A DNA stretch of 64,000 nucleotides, taken from the NCBI RefSeq assembly GCF_019599465.1, contig NZ_RKLR01000007.1, positions 157,006-221,005 of the forward strand, in the 5' to 3' direction. Under the pieces are notes generated by a model. The model was given only the letters and a program-made list of their open reading frames with translations. It made no database searches and was not told where the DNA came from. The first letter of the stretch is position 1. Each line of letters opens with the position of its first letter. This DNA comes from Haloarcula rubra. GTDB taxonomy: Archaea; Halobacteriota; Halobacteria; Halobacteriales; Haloarculaceae. Below are positions 15,738 to 24,548 of the stretch, piece by piece. The translations under genes were made by a program, and so were the position numbers.

Positions 15738-16712
15738 TCAGGGGTGGACGCTGTCTTCCGCTTCCAGCAGTTCGTGGTAGCGGTTGCGGATGGTGACTTC
15801 GGAGATGTTGGCGACTTCGCTGACCTCGCTCTGGGTGACCTTCTCGTTGGTCAGCAGCGAGGCGGCGTAGACGGCGGCGGCGGCGAGGCCGACGGGGGAC
15901 TTCCCGGAGTGGACGCCCTCCTCTTTGGCGTTCTTCAGCAGCTGGCGGGCACGGCGTTCGACCTCCTCCGAGAGGTCGAGGTCGGAAGCGAACCGCGGGA
16001 CGTAGCTCTCGGGGTCGGCGGGCTGAATCTCCAGACTGAGTTCCCGGACGACGTAGCGGTAGGTGCGGGCGATTTCGTCTTTGTCGACCCGGGAGACGTT
16101 GGCGATTTCGTCCAGCGAGCGGGGGGTGCCGGCCTGTCGTGCGGCGGCGTACAGCGACGCCGTCGAGACGCCCTCGATGGAACGGCCCGGAAGCAGGTCC
16201 TCGTCCAGCGCACGACGGTAGATGACCGACGCCGTCTCACGGACGTTCTCGGGGAGACCGAGCGCGGAGGCCATGCGGTCTATCTCGCCGAGCGCCTGCT
16301 TGAGGTTGCGCTCCTTGGAGTCGCGGGTGCGGAACCGCTCGTTCCACGTCCGAAGCCGCTGCATCTTCTCGCGCTGGCGCGAGGACAGGGAGTTGCCGTA
16401 GGCGTCCTTGTCCTGCCAGCCGATGTTGGTCGACAGCCCCTTGTCGTGCATCATGTTCGTCGTCGGCGCGCCGACGCGGGACTTCTCGTCTTTCTCCTTC
16501 GAGTCGAACGCTCGCCACTCGGGGCCGGGGTCTATCTCGTCTTCCTCGACGACCAGCCCACAGTCCTCACAGACGGTCTCGCCGCGCTCGCTGTCGGAGA
16601 GCAGGGAGCCACCACACTCGGGACAGACGAGCTCCTCGTCTGCCTCCTCTGTCGTCTCCTCCACGTCGGTTTCGTTTTCATTCGTGTATCGGCGGATGGT
16701 GGTATCGGTCAT
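15738..16712 (-). CDS. tfb: Transcription initiation factor TFB (TFIIB homologue), 324 aa
   Basis: The N-terminal zinc ribbon uses cysteines 30, 33, 48 and 51 (CPECGG, CEDCG). A B-finger region around PEWRAFD follows, then two cyclin-like repeats beginning near EIDRMASALGL and RFASDLDLSEEVE. The second ends in the helix SEVSEVANISEVTIRNRYHELL, which contacts the BRE. It recruits RNA polymerase to TBP-bound promoters. The ATG at 16712 gives the standard family length. Haloarchaea usually carry several tfb genes, so the paralogue number cannot be given. Confidence 0.95.
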   Translation of the reverse strand: MTDTTIRRYTNENETDVEETTEEADEELVCPECGGSLLSDSERGETVCEDCGLVVEEDEIDPGPEWRAFDSKEKDEKSRVGAPTTNMMHDKGLSTNIGWQDKDAYGNSLSSRQREKMQRLRTWNERFRTRDSKERNLKQALGEIDRMASALGLPENVRETASVIYRRALDEDLLPGRSIEGVSTASLYAAARQAGTPRSLDEIANVSRVDKDEIARTYRYVVRELSLEIQPADPESYVPRFASDLDLSEEVERRARQLLKNAKEEGVHSGKSPVGLAAAAVYAASLLTNEKVTQSEVSEVANISEVTIRNRYHELLEAEDSVHP

Positions 16713-16935
16713 TGGTTGCGAACTGACGGGTCTGGGTACCCGAAAAACGTCTCTTGTACCCTTTTGTTGTGGCCGGAGCAACTTAAAACCTTTCCCAAAT
16801 CGCAAAGGTATAGTTTGCCTTTCGAAAAACTCTGTTGGCAGTTCTTGCCGAAATACTCTCTCTGTGAGAACCATCCCCAACAGTTTGGCCCGTTGTTTCG
16901 AAACGCTTACCGCCGGGCCGATACTCCGCCCGGAC

Positions 16936-17214
16936 ATGAGCGACAACGCCGTCGAACCGAGCGAGGTGCGTCACATCGCCGACCTCGCCCGCATCGACCT
17001 CGACGACGACGAGGTCGAGCGGTTCACCGAGCAGTTCGGCGAGATTCTGGCCGCCTTCGAGGCGCTGGACGAGGTGCCCGAGACCGAGCGTGAGGCCGAC
17101 CTCGCGAACGTCATGCGCCCCGACGAGGTCCGCGAGAGCCTGAGTCAGGAGGAAGCGCTCCAGAACGCCCCCGAGTCCGAGGCGGGGCAGTTCAAAGGCC
17201 CGAAGGTGTCGTGA
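16936..17214 (+). CDS. gatC: Glutamyl-tRNA(Gln) amidotransferase subunit C
   Basis: Small subunit that stabilises GatA: VRHIADLARIDLDDDEVERF then FGEILAAFEALDEV, the canonical helical GatC pattern, and an extended tail with MRPDEVRESL...NAPES. The 92-residue length is standard. One base separates its stop codon from the gatA start. It acts in forming Gln-tRNA(Gln), or Asn-tRNA(Asn) when paired with GatB, from the mischarged tRNA. Confidence 0.95.
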   Translation: MSDNAVEPSEVRHIADLARIDLDDDEVERFTEQFGEILAAFEALDEVPETEREADLANVMRPDEVRESLSQEEALQNAPESEAGQFKGPKVS

Positions 17215-17215
17215 G

Positions 17216-18499
17216 ATGACCGACTACAACGGCTACATCGCCACGGAGACCATCGAGGGGGCCGACGACGGCCCGCTCGCTGGTCGGACTGTCGCAGTCA
17301 AGGACAACATCTCGACGGAAGGCGTCCAGACGACCTGCGGGTCGGCGATGCTGGAGGGGTACGTCCCGCCGTACGACGCGACGGTCGTCGAGCGTCTGAA
17401 AGAGGCCGGTGCGACCATCCCCGGGAAGACTAACATGGACGAGTTCGGGATGGGGACGACGACGGAAACATCGGCCTACGGTCCCGTCGAGAATCCCGTG
17501 GCCGAAGGTCGGGTCCCCGGTGGGTCCTCCGGTGGCTCTGCGGCCGTCGTCGCCGCTGGCGACGCCGACATGGCGCTGGGCAGTGACACCGGTGGCTCGA
17601 TTCGCTGTCCGGCCGCCTTCTGCGGCGTCGTCGGCATCAAGCCGACCTACGGACTGGTCTCCCGGTACGGCCTCGTCGCGTACGCGAACAGCCTCGAACA
17701 GATAGGGCCCATCGCCCCCTCCGTCGAGGAGGCCGCGGAACTGCTGGAAGTCGTCGCTGGTCCCGACGAGCGTGACGGCACGACCCGAGACGCGAGCGAG
17801 AAAGTCGAGAGCTACGAGTTCGCCGACGCCGCCGACGGCGACGTCGACGGCCTCTCTATCGGCGTCCCGACCGAACTGCTCGACGGCGCCGACGAGCAAG
17901 TGGTCGAGACGTTCTGGGACGCGATGGCCGACCTCGAATCGCAGGGCGCGACCTACCACGAGGTCGACCTCCCGAGCGTCGAACACGCCGTCGAAGCGTA
18001 CTACGTCATCGCGATGTCCGAGGCGTCCTCGAACCTCGCCCGCTTCGACGGCGTCCGGTACGGCCAGTCCGGCGGCTACGAGGGCAACTGGAACGAGTCC
18101 TTCGCCAACGCCCGCGAGGAAGGCTTCGGCGAGGAGGTCAAGCGCCGCGTCTTGCTGGGCACCTACGCCCTCTCGGCCGGCTACCACGACAAGTACTACA
18201 AGAAAGCGCAGGACGCCCGTGCGTGGGTCAAGCAGGACTTCGACGAGGCGCTCTCGGAGGCCGACGTGCTGGCGTCGCCGACGATGCCGGTGCCGCCGAT
18301 GAAGCGCGGCGAGAGTCTGGACGACCCGCTGACGATGTATCTGGCCGACGCCAACACGACGCCGGTCAACCTCGCGAACCTCCCGGCTATCTCCGTCCCG
18401 GCCGGCGAGACGGACGACGGCCTCCCGGTGGGTCTGCAACTCGTCGGGCCGGCGTTCGGCGAGCGAACGATTATCCGGGCCGGCAGTGCGCTGGCCTGA
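17216..18499 (+). CDS. gatA: Glutamyl-tRNA(Gln) amidotransferase subunit A
   Basis: Amidase-signature enzyme providing ammonia by glutamine hydrolysis. The Ser-cisSer-Lys triad is visible: AVKDNIS (Lys29), GGSSGGSAAVVAAG (cis-Ser near 102) and GSDTGGSIRCPAAFCG (nucleophilic Ser near 126). Length 427 residues, slightly short for bacteria but normal for haloarchaea. It follows gatC directly; gatB is not in the window. The C-terminus LQLVGPAFGE.TIIRAGSALA is intact. Confidence 0.95.
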   Translation: MTDYNGYIATETIEGADDGPLAGRTVAVKDNISTEGVQTTCGSAMLEGYVPPYDATVVERLKEAGATIPGKTNMDEFGMGTTTETSAYGPVENPVAEGRVPGGSSGGSAAVVAAGDADMALGSDTGGSIRCPAAFCGVVGIKPTYGLVSRYGLVAYANSLEQIGPIAPSVEEAAELLEVVAGPDERDGTTRDASEKVESYEFADAADGDVDGLSIGVPTELLDGADEQVVETFWDAMADLESQGATYHEVDLPSVEHAVEAYYVIAMSEASSNLARFDGVRYGQSGGYEGNWNESFANAREEGFGEEVKRRVLLGTYALSAGYHDKYYKKAQDARAWVKQDFDEALSEADVLASPTMPVPPMKRGESLDDPLTMYLADANTTPVNLANLPAISVPAGETDDGLPVGLQLVGPAFGERTIIRAGSALA

Positions 18500-18536
18500 G
18501 AGGGACGTTTTTGTCACTCCGTCTCGACGGTCGGGT

Positions 18537-18716
18537 ATGAGCGACGACGACGGACGACTGGCGTGGATTCACTGGCCGACCATGGCGAAGGGCGTCGCCT
18601 TCGGCGTCGGTGTCGGCCTCATCCTCGCACTGATGCTGGAGGACTTCGTGTTCGGGATGGTGTTGGGCGTGGTGAACGGTATCGCCTTCGGCATCGGGTG
18701 GTCGCGCTCGCGGTGA
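18537..18716 (+). CDS. Small membrane protein with glycine-rich helices, 59 aa
   Basis: After a polar start (MSDDDGRLAWIHWP) come two Gly-spaced hydrophobic stretches, GVAFGVGVGLILALML and VFGMVLGVVNGIAFGIGW, resembling a glycine zipper hairpin. The protein ends in basic WSRSR. A T-rich element about 27 bases upstream (ACGTTTTTG) may be its TATA box or the gatA terminator. No function known. Confidence 0.65.
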   Translation: MSDDDGRLAWIHWPTMAKGVAFGVGVGLILALMLEDFVFGMVLGVVNGIAFGIGWSRSR

Positions 18717-18768
18717 CACCCCGGTAATCAGGTGTCCCGCTTTTGTCTGGCTACGACCAACTCCGTCT

Positions 18769-20277
18769 GTGAGCGACGTCGTCGTCTGGCACAGAGCGGA
18801 CCTCCGAACGGTCGACAACGCCGCGCTGGCGGCCGCGACGGACGCCGACCGGATCGCGCCGGTGTTCGTCGTCGACCCCGGCTACTACGGGCCCGACGGA
18901 CTGGCCTGTGACGCGCGCCTGCGCTTTCTCCACGAGTGTCTCACGGATTTGCGACAGCAGTACCGGTCGCTCGGGAGTGACCTCGCCCTGTTGCACGGCG
19001 ACCCACGAGAACGGCTGTCCGACCTGCTCGCCGAGGGCTACGAGGTGTACGTCAACCGCGACGTGACGGCGAGACGCGGTCTGGAGCGGGACCGAACCCT
19101 GCTCGACAGAGAGGGCGTCACCGTCTTCGCGGACGACGGCATCCGCTGGCCCGAGACGCGAGACCCTGACGGGACCGTCGCCGTCGACACCCGCGAGGAC
19201 TGGGACGACCACTGCGAGGCGTACTTCGAGGGGGACCCGCACCCGCGACCGGGGTCGCTCGGACCGAATCCCATCGACAGCGAGGTGACCGTCGCGGACG
19301 TCGAGGCCCACTACGACGTGTCGCCGTCGAAGTCGAGGGTCCCCGAGGGCGGCACCGTCGCGGGCAACGAACGGCTCTCGGCGTTCGTCGAGCGACTCGG
19401 TGAGTACCCGAGCGTCGTCTCGCCACCGGCCGCCGCCGAGGCGCGGTCGTCGCGGCTCTCGCCGTACCTGAAGTTCGGCGCGCTCTCCCACCGCGAGGTG
19501 TACCAGCGAGTGCAGGCGGCCCCGTCCTCGCGAGGGCGGTCGATGTACACCTCGCGGCTGTACTGGAACCGCCACTACCACCAGAAACTCGCCGACTGGC
19601 CGGGCTGGACCGAGCGCGCGGTCAATCCCGTCTTCCGGGGCCTGTTCCGCGACGAACACGACCCGGAACTGGACCGGGCGTGGCGCGAGGGGCGGACGGG
19701 GTTTCCGGCCGTCGACGCCGCGATGCGGGCGCTGACCGAGACGGGCTACGTCAACTTCCGGTGGCGGGCGCTCGTCGCGACGTTCTACGTCTACGTTCTG
19801 AAGCAGTGGTGGAAGCGGGGAGCGGACTTCGTGTACTACCACCTCGTGGACGCCGACCCGGCCATCAACTACACGCAGTGGCAGTCACAGTGCAACCTCA
19901 CCGGCGTCCACCCGGTGCGGGTGTACGACTCCGCCAAGCAGGTCCGGGAGTACGACCCCGACGGCGAGTTCGTCCGCGAGTACGTCCCCGAAATCGCCGC
20001 CCTCCCCGACGAACACCTCGCACGCCCCGAACGGACGCCGGTCCACGTCCAGCGGGAGTGTGGCGTCGACGTCGGCGAGGACTACCCGTATCCGGTCGTC
20101 GACTACGACCACGAGGCCGAGCGAGCGCGGGACCTGTACGCCTCGCTCGCCGACCGGGCCGAGGAGGCGCTCTCGGACCCGCGGGTCCGGCGTCGCTGTT
20201 CGTTCTCGAACCGGGGCCGGGACCGGACCGACGGCGACGACGGTGCGTCCGGGCAAGCCAGCCTCTCGGACTTCTGA
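18769..20277 (+). CDS. Deoxyribodipyrimidine photolyase / cryptochrome family protein, 502 aa
   Basis: The N-terminal Rossmann domain (VVVWHRADLRTVDNAAL) binds an antenna chromophore. The C-terminal FAD domain shows SRLSPYLKFGALSHREVYQ, TGFPAVDAAMRALTETGYVNFRWR and the tryptophan-rich KQWWKRGADFVYYHLVDAD.AINYTQWQ. Light-driven repair of cyclobutane dimers is the likely role. The protein ends with a low-complexity acidic linker and SLSDF. The GTG start places the conserved strand at residue 3. Photolyase versus (6-4) or cryptochrome activity is not distinguishable by eye. Confidence 0.92.
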   Translation: MSDVVVWHRADLRTVDNAALAAATDADRIAPVFVVDPGYYGPDGLACDARLRFLHECLTDLRQQYRSLGSDLALLHGDPRERLSDLLAEGYEVYVNRDVTARRGLERDRTLLDREGVTVFADDGIRWPETRDPDGTVAVDTREDWDDHCEAYFEGDPHPRPGSLGPNPIDSEVTVADVEAHYDVSPSKSRVPEGGTVAGNERLSAFVERLGEYPSVVSPPAAAEARSSRLSPYLKFGALSHREVYQRVQAAPSSRGRSMYTSRLYWNRHYHQKLADWPGWTERAVNPVFRGLFRDEHDPELDRAWREGRTGFPAVDAAMRALTETGYVNFRWRALVATFYVYVLKQWWKRGADFVYYHLVDADPAINYTQWQSQCNLTGVHPVRVYDSAKQVREYDPDGEFVREYVPEIAALPDEHLARPERTPVHVQRECGVDVGEDYPYPVVDYDHEAERARDLYASLADRAEEALSDPRVRRRCSFSNRGRDRTDGDDGASGQASLSDF

Positions 20278-20278
20278 G

Positions 20279-21382
20279 TCACAGGATGGAGTCGTAGACG
20301 GTGGCCAGTCGGTCGACGGCGTGGTCGACGCTGACCCGTTCCCGGCGCGCCAGACAGTTCTCGCCGAGTCGGTCGCGTTCCTCGAGCGTCCGCTCGATAG
20401 CCCGGCGGAACCCCTCGACGTCGCCTTCCTCGTAGCTGTACCCAGTCTCGCCGTCGTCGATGGTGTCCGAGAGCGCGCCGGCGTCGACGCCGGCGACGGG
20501 GGTCCCACAGCAGTTGGCTTCCAGTGCGACGAGTCCCTGCGTCTCGACGGGACTCGGGAACGCGAAGACGTCCAGCGCGCCGTACAGTTCCGGGAGTTCC
20601 GCCCGGTCGAGAAAGCCGAGGAACCGGACGTCGACGTCGGCCTCGGCGGCCATCGCTTCGAGGTCCTCGCGAGCGGGGCCGTCGCCGCCGAAGACGACGG
20701 TCACGTCCAGTCCGTCACAGGCCGTGACGACGTCTTCGAGGCACTTCTCGTGGCCGTGTCGGCCGGTGTAGCCAACGAGGGGGCCGTCGGGGAGGCCGTG
20801 GCGGGCACGGAAGTCGCTGTCCGGTCGCGGCGCGAAGAACTCCGTGTCGACGCCGTTGGAGATGACCTCGACGCGAGCGTCCGCGCCGACTGTCTCTCGG
20901 ATGTGGGCGGCGGCGCGTTCGCTCGGCGCGACGACGACGGCGGCGTGGTCCAGGAACCACCGCTCGTAGTGTTCGGCGCTGGACTGAACGGCCGCCTCGA
21001 CGGTGGTGTTCGTCGAGACGTACTCGGCGTACTCGCCGGTCGGCGTGTGGTAGGAGGCCACCAGCGGCGCGTCGAGTTTCCGCGCGAGTCGCTGGCCGGC
21101 CATCCCGAGACTGAACGGCGTGTGGGCGTGGACGACGTCGGCGTCGTTGACCGCGTCGGGTATCTGGGGCATGCCGAGGCGGAACCCCTCGTAGAACGGG
21201 AACGGGAGGCTCCGGACGGGGTACTCCCCGTTCTCGGGGTCGTGGTCGCTCTTCGGGTAGACGACGTCCATCCGGCCGCCGCGGGCGTGCCAGCGGTCCC
21301 GCCACGTCTTGACCGTGTACGTCACCCCGTTGACGGTCGGGAGGTACGTGTCGGTGAACGCGGCCACCTGCGGCAGTGTCAT
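20279..21382 (-). CDS. GT4-type glycosyltransferase family 1 protein, 367 aa
   Basis: GT-B fold: the N-terminal VAAFTDTYLPTVNGVTY with the Gly loop that binds acceptor, DVVHAHTPFSLGMAGQ, then VGYTGRHGHEKCL at the start of the donor domain and the E-x7-E region PVETQGLVALEANCCGTPVAG. The pattern is close to diacylglycerol or phosphatidylinositol mannosyltransferase-like enzymes. It converges with the photolyase gene (stops one base apart). A nearby second glycosyltransferase and an MFS gene suggest surface-glycan or glycolipid work, but the substrate is unknown. Confidence 0.88.
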   Translation of the reverse strand: MTLPQVAAFTDTYLPTVNGVTYTVKTWRDRWHARGGRMDVVYPKSDHDPENGEYPVRSLPFPFYEGFRLGMPQIPDAVNDADVVHAHTPFSLGMAGQRLARKLDAPLVASYHTPTGEYAEYVSTNTTVEAAVQSSAEHYERWFLDHAAVVVAPSERAAAHIRETVGADARVEVISNGVDTEFFAPRPDSDFRARHGLPDGPLVGYTGRHGHEKCLEDVVTACDGLDVTVVFGGDGPAREDLEAMAAEADVDVRFLGFLDRAELPELYGALDVFAFPSPVETQGLVALEANCCGTPVAGVDAGALSDTIDDGETGYSYEEGDVEGFRRAIERTLEERDRLGENCLARRERVSVDHAVDRLATVYDSIL

Positions 21383-21481
21383 CGACGCGGCGTAAACAGA
21401 CCAGCGGGTAAACCCTTGCTATTGGCCGCGAGGCCCGCCTCCGTCGGTGCGTTTTTCAGCCCCCGTGCAGTGCATCTGCCA

Positions 21482-22807
21482 ATGGCTTCGGACCGTTGGC
21501 TGTACGCGTGGGCGTTCGGGTCGGTCGCGCTGGGGGCGGCATCGCTACTCGTTCCACTGTACTTCGTCACTATCGGGGGGAGCACGCTCCTGTTGGGCGT
21601 TCTCGCCGGCGTGGCCGCCGCGGCAGGCGCACCCGGCGCGCTCCTCTTCGGCCGTATCGCCGACCGCACCGGCAGACGGCGCTCGCTCGTCCTCGCGGCG
21701 CTCGGACTCGCCGCCGGGTCGATACTGCTCGTCGCCCTCACGGACGTCGAGTGGGTCGTCATCCTCGGCAACGGTCTCCTGTGGTTCGCGGCGGGCGCGG
21801 CCGCCCCCGTCCTCACGCTGCTCGTCACCGTCGGCGCGCTGGAGCGCGACTGGCCGGGCCGGTTCGCGACGCTCAACCGCTATCAGGGGTGGGGCTGGGC
21901 CGGTGGCCTCGTCCTCGGACTGGCGTGGACGGCCGCACTCTCCGGACCGCTGGGGACGAAAGTCGCCCAGCAGACGCTGCTGTGGGTCTGTGCCGGCGTC
22001 GTTCTCGTCTCGGCGGCACTGGGCGCGAAGTGGCTCCCGGCCGACCCCGGAGAGGCGTTCGACCGGCCACGCCCCAGTCGCGTCGCCCGCGCCATCGCAC
22101 GCTCTCGGCGACTCCCCGTTCGGAGTGCGACGTTCCCCGTCGGCCCGGCCCGGGTCTACTGGCTCACTCGCTCGATGCATCCGCGGCAACTCGCGGCCCG
22201 CCTCACGCCGGCCCTCTCGCTGTACTTCGTCGCCGTCGTCGCCGTCTTCGCCGGCTTCGGCGTGTTCTGGGGACCGCTCCCGTCGTACCTCGCGGGGACG
22301 CTCGGCTACGGGTCGAGCGTCATCTTCGCGCTGTATCTGGTCTCGAGCGTCGGGTCGGCGCTGTGTTACGGCGTCGCCGGTCGGTTGGCCGAACGCTACG
22401 ACGCCACCGGGCTCCAGGCGGGCGGGTTGCTGGCCCGGGCCGCGCTCCACCCCGCCGTGGCCGTCGTCGGAACCCTCGTCCCGGTGGCGGCGTTCGGACT
22501 CGTGACGACCGGCGTCGTCTTCGTCGGCATCGGCGTGGCGTGGGCCGTCGTCGCCGTCACCGCCGCCAGCATCGTCACGCGTCTCGCCCCGCCCGCCATC
22601 CGTGGGGAGGCGCTGGGCCTCTACACGGCGATATCTGGTCTCGCGAGCGGCGTCGGGTCCGTCCTCGGCGGGTGGCTCGCGGGGTACGGGTTCACCGTCG
22701 CGTTCGGTGCCGCCGGTGCGCTCGTCTTCGTCGGGACCGTCCTCGTCGCCGTCCTCTGGCGACGCGCCCCGCAGTCCACGCCGAGCGCTGCGACGACCGC
22801 CGACTGA
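21482..22807 (+). CDS. MFS transporter, 441 aa
   Basis: Twelve hydrophobic segments with the MFS loop 2-3 motif LFGRIADRTGRRRSLVLAAL, and a long central loop after helix 6 (residues about 195-245). Helix 7 starts LSLYFVAVVAVFAGFGVFWGPL. The ATG at 21482 is 98 bases from the divergent glycosyltransferase start. Upstream in-frame extension is antisense to that gene and ignored. The transported molecule is unknown; position between two glycosyltransferases may hint at glycan-related export. Confidence 0.88.
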   Translation: MASDRWLYAWAFGSVALGAASLLVPLYFVTIGGSTLLLGVLAGVAAAAGAPGALLFGRIADRTGRRRSLVLAALGLAAGSILLVALTDVEWVVILGNGLLWFAAGAAAPVLTLLVTVGALERDWPGRFATLNRYQGWGWAGGLVLGLAWTAALSGPLGTKVAQQTLLWVCAGVVLVSAALGAKWLPADPGEAFDRPRPSRVARAIARSRRLPVRSATFPVGPARVYWLTRSMHPRQLAARLTPALSLYFVAVVAVFAGFGVFWGPLPSYLAGTLGYGSSVIFALYLVSSVGSALCYGVAGRLAERYDATGLQAGGLLARAALHPAVAVVGTLVPVAAFGLVTTGVVFVGIGVAWAVVAVTAASIVTRLAPPAIRGEALGLYTAISGLASGVGSVLGGWLAGYGFTVAFGAAGALVFVGTVLVAVLWRRAPQSTPSAATTAD

Positions 22808-22820
22808 CACGCACGCCCGC

Positions 22821-23870
22821 TCAGACCAGTCCTTCGTACGTCTCGATCAGTCGCTCGCCCACCCGGTCGAGTCCGTGTTCGCGGGCCGTCTCCTCGGCGT
22901 TCTCGCCGAGTCGTTCGCGGAGGTCCGGGTTCGCATCGAGACGCGCCAGCGCCTCGCGGAACTCCGCCTCGTCCGAACAGATGAGACAGTCGTGGCCGTC
23001 CTCGTAGTACTCGCGGAACACGGGGATATCCGAGAGGACGACGGCCTTCCCGCAGGCCATCGCCTCCAGCACGACGATGCCCTGATTCTCCACTTTCGAG
23101 GGGAACAGGAACACGTCACCCGCCCCGTAGGCACCGCGGACGTCGTCGACCCAGCCGGTGAACGTGACGTTCTCGGGCGGGTCGGAGGTCCACTTCCGCA
23201 CCTCGGCCGACCCGTGGGGTCCGTCGTCGTAGGTGCCGAACCACGCGAAGTCGTAGTCGGTCTGCTGGGCCAGTTCGCAGAAGGTGGTCAGCCCCTTCCG
23301 CTCGAAGACGCTCCCGACGGCGAAGACGACCATCCCGTCCAAATCGTACCGCTCGCGGTACTCCTCGCGGAACGACTCGAACCCCTCTAAGGGGGCCGTG
23401 TCGACGCCGTTCGTGACGGGGCGGATGGGGGCGTCGATGGGGTACTCTTCGAGGACGCCCTTCGTGTACTCGGAGGGACAGAGCACCGTGTCCGCCTGCG
23501 AGTAGAACCACTGCAGATACTCGCCCAGCGCCGGCGCGACGAGGTTCGACCCGCGGAAACTCCCGCGGAAGTCCTCGCGGGTGACGTGGGCGTGGAGGAC
23601 CAGCGGGATGTCGTTGCGCGTGGCGTGGCGGGCGACGGCGACCGACCCCGGCCCTATCATGTTGCAGTGGGCCACGTCGTACTCACGGAAGACCGGGTCG
23701 TCGAACGCGAGGTTGCCACCGACCGCCCACCCGGGGTGGCCGTCGGTCCACGGGGTGGTGAGGACGTCGACGTCGGTGTCGGCGAGCGCCTGTCGCTGGT
23801 GGTCGACGGACGTACCGATGCCCGACCGGTCGAGTCGGTCGGCGAGTTCGAGGTAGTTCAGGACGCGCAC
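22821..23870 (-). CDS. GT4-type glycosyltransferase, 349 aa
   Basis: GT-B enzyme: MRVLNYLELADRLDRSGIG, YDVAHCNMIGPGSVAVAR, VVFAVGSVFERKGLTTFCELA and the donor-site FLFPSKVENQGIVVLEAMACGKAV. The GTG at 23870 is preferred to the ATG at 23897 because the family consensus starts at RVLNY and a T-rich box (CAGTTTTGC, minus strand) lies about 27 bases before it. Similar to the glycosyltransferase at 20279 but only distantly. Substrate unknown. Confidence 0.86.
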   Translation of the reverse strand: MRVLNYLELADRLDRSGIGTSVDHQRQALADTDVDVLTTPWTDGHPGWAVGGNLAFDDPVFREYDVAHCNMIGPGSVAVARHATRNDIPLVLHAHVTREDFRGSFRGSNLVAPALGEYLQWFYSQADTVLCPSEYTKGVLEEYPIDAPIRPVTNGVDTAPLEGFESFREEYRERYDLDGMVVFAVGSVFERKGLTTFCELAQQTDYDFAWFGTYDDGPHGSAEVRKWTSDPPENVTFTGWVDDVRGAYGAGDVFLFPSKVENQGIVVLEAMACGKAVVLSDIPVFREYYEDGHDCLICSDEAEFREALARLDANPDLRERLGENAEETAREHGLDRVGERLIETYEGLV

Positions 23871-23959
23871 GGACGGTCCGACCGTGGCCGCGAGCAAAAC
23901 TGTACCGACTCCGTACGCAGTCCGGAAGGCGTTTTTACGCGCCGGCCGGAGACAGCGTG

Positions 23960-24247
23960 ATGACAGACGAGGCGACCATCGCCCGCGAGCGCATCGACCG
24001 CCTCCAGTCGATGGCTCGCGAGGCCGTCCGCGAAGGCCGGGACGACCGGGCGCGGGAGTACGTCAGGCGGGCGCGACGTATCGCCGAGCGGCACCGTCTC
24101 CGTCTCCCGCGGGCCTTCGAGCGGTCGATATGCCGCTCGTGTGATACGTTCCTCGTCCCGGGCCGGAACGCGCGTGTCCGGACCCAGTCTGGTCACGTCG
24201 TCGTCACCTGTGAGTGTGGGTCACACGCTCGCTACCCGTACGACTGA
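23960..24247 (+). CDS. rnp4: Ribonuclease P protein component 4 (Rpp21/Rpr2)
   Basis: Protein subunit of archaeal RNase P, which trims tRNA 5' leaders; pairs with Rpp29. Helical N-terminus (RIDRLQSMAREAVREGRDDRAREYV) is followed by a zinc ribbon with CRSC near residue 60 and CECG near 84. Length 95 is normal. A GTG three bases upstream is an alternative start. TTTTTACGC 28 bases before the ATG is the probable TATA box. The next gene, a YhbY-type RNA-binding protein, also handles RNA. Confidence 0.9.
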   Translation: MTDEATIARERIDRLQSMAREAVREGRDDRAREYVRRARRIAERHRLRLPRAFERSICRSCDTFLVPGRNARVRTQSGHVVVTCECGSHARYPYD

Positions 24248-24299
24248 ACTTCTTTACGACTGCTGGTTTTAAACGTATCGACGACCTTTGTCTCCCCAT

Positions 24300-24548
24300 A
24301 TGCCCGAGACGTCTCGCGAACAGCGAATCCACGAACTCGACGCGACACTTCGCGTCGGAAAGAACGGTATCGAACCCGTGGTAGACGAACTCGACACGCA
24401 GTTAGGTGACAGCCAGTTCGTGAAGGTGAAGTTCCTCCGGTCGGCCCGCGGCGGCACCACGACCGAGGAACTGGCCGACGAGATGGCCGAGCAGGTGAGC
24501 GCGTCGGTCGCACAGGTGCGTGGTCACACGGCGGTGTTCGAACGATGA
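24300..24548 (+). CDS. YhbY/CRM-domain RNA-binding protein, 82 aa
   Basis: CRM fold with the conserved LRVGKNGIEPVVDELDTQL followed by KVKFLRSARG, including the GxxG-like loop. In bacteria YhbY binds pre-50S ribosomal particles, and the archaeal homologue is often beside RNase P component 4, as here. TATA-like GGTTTTAAACG lies 28-34 bases upstream of the ATG. It overlaps the MscS gene by four bases (ATGA). Confidence 0.88.
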   Translation: MPETSREQRIHELDATLRVGKNGIEPVVDELDTQLGDSQFVKVKFLRSARGGTTTEELADEMAEQVSASVAQVRGHTAVFER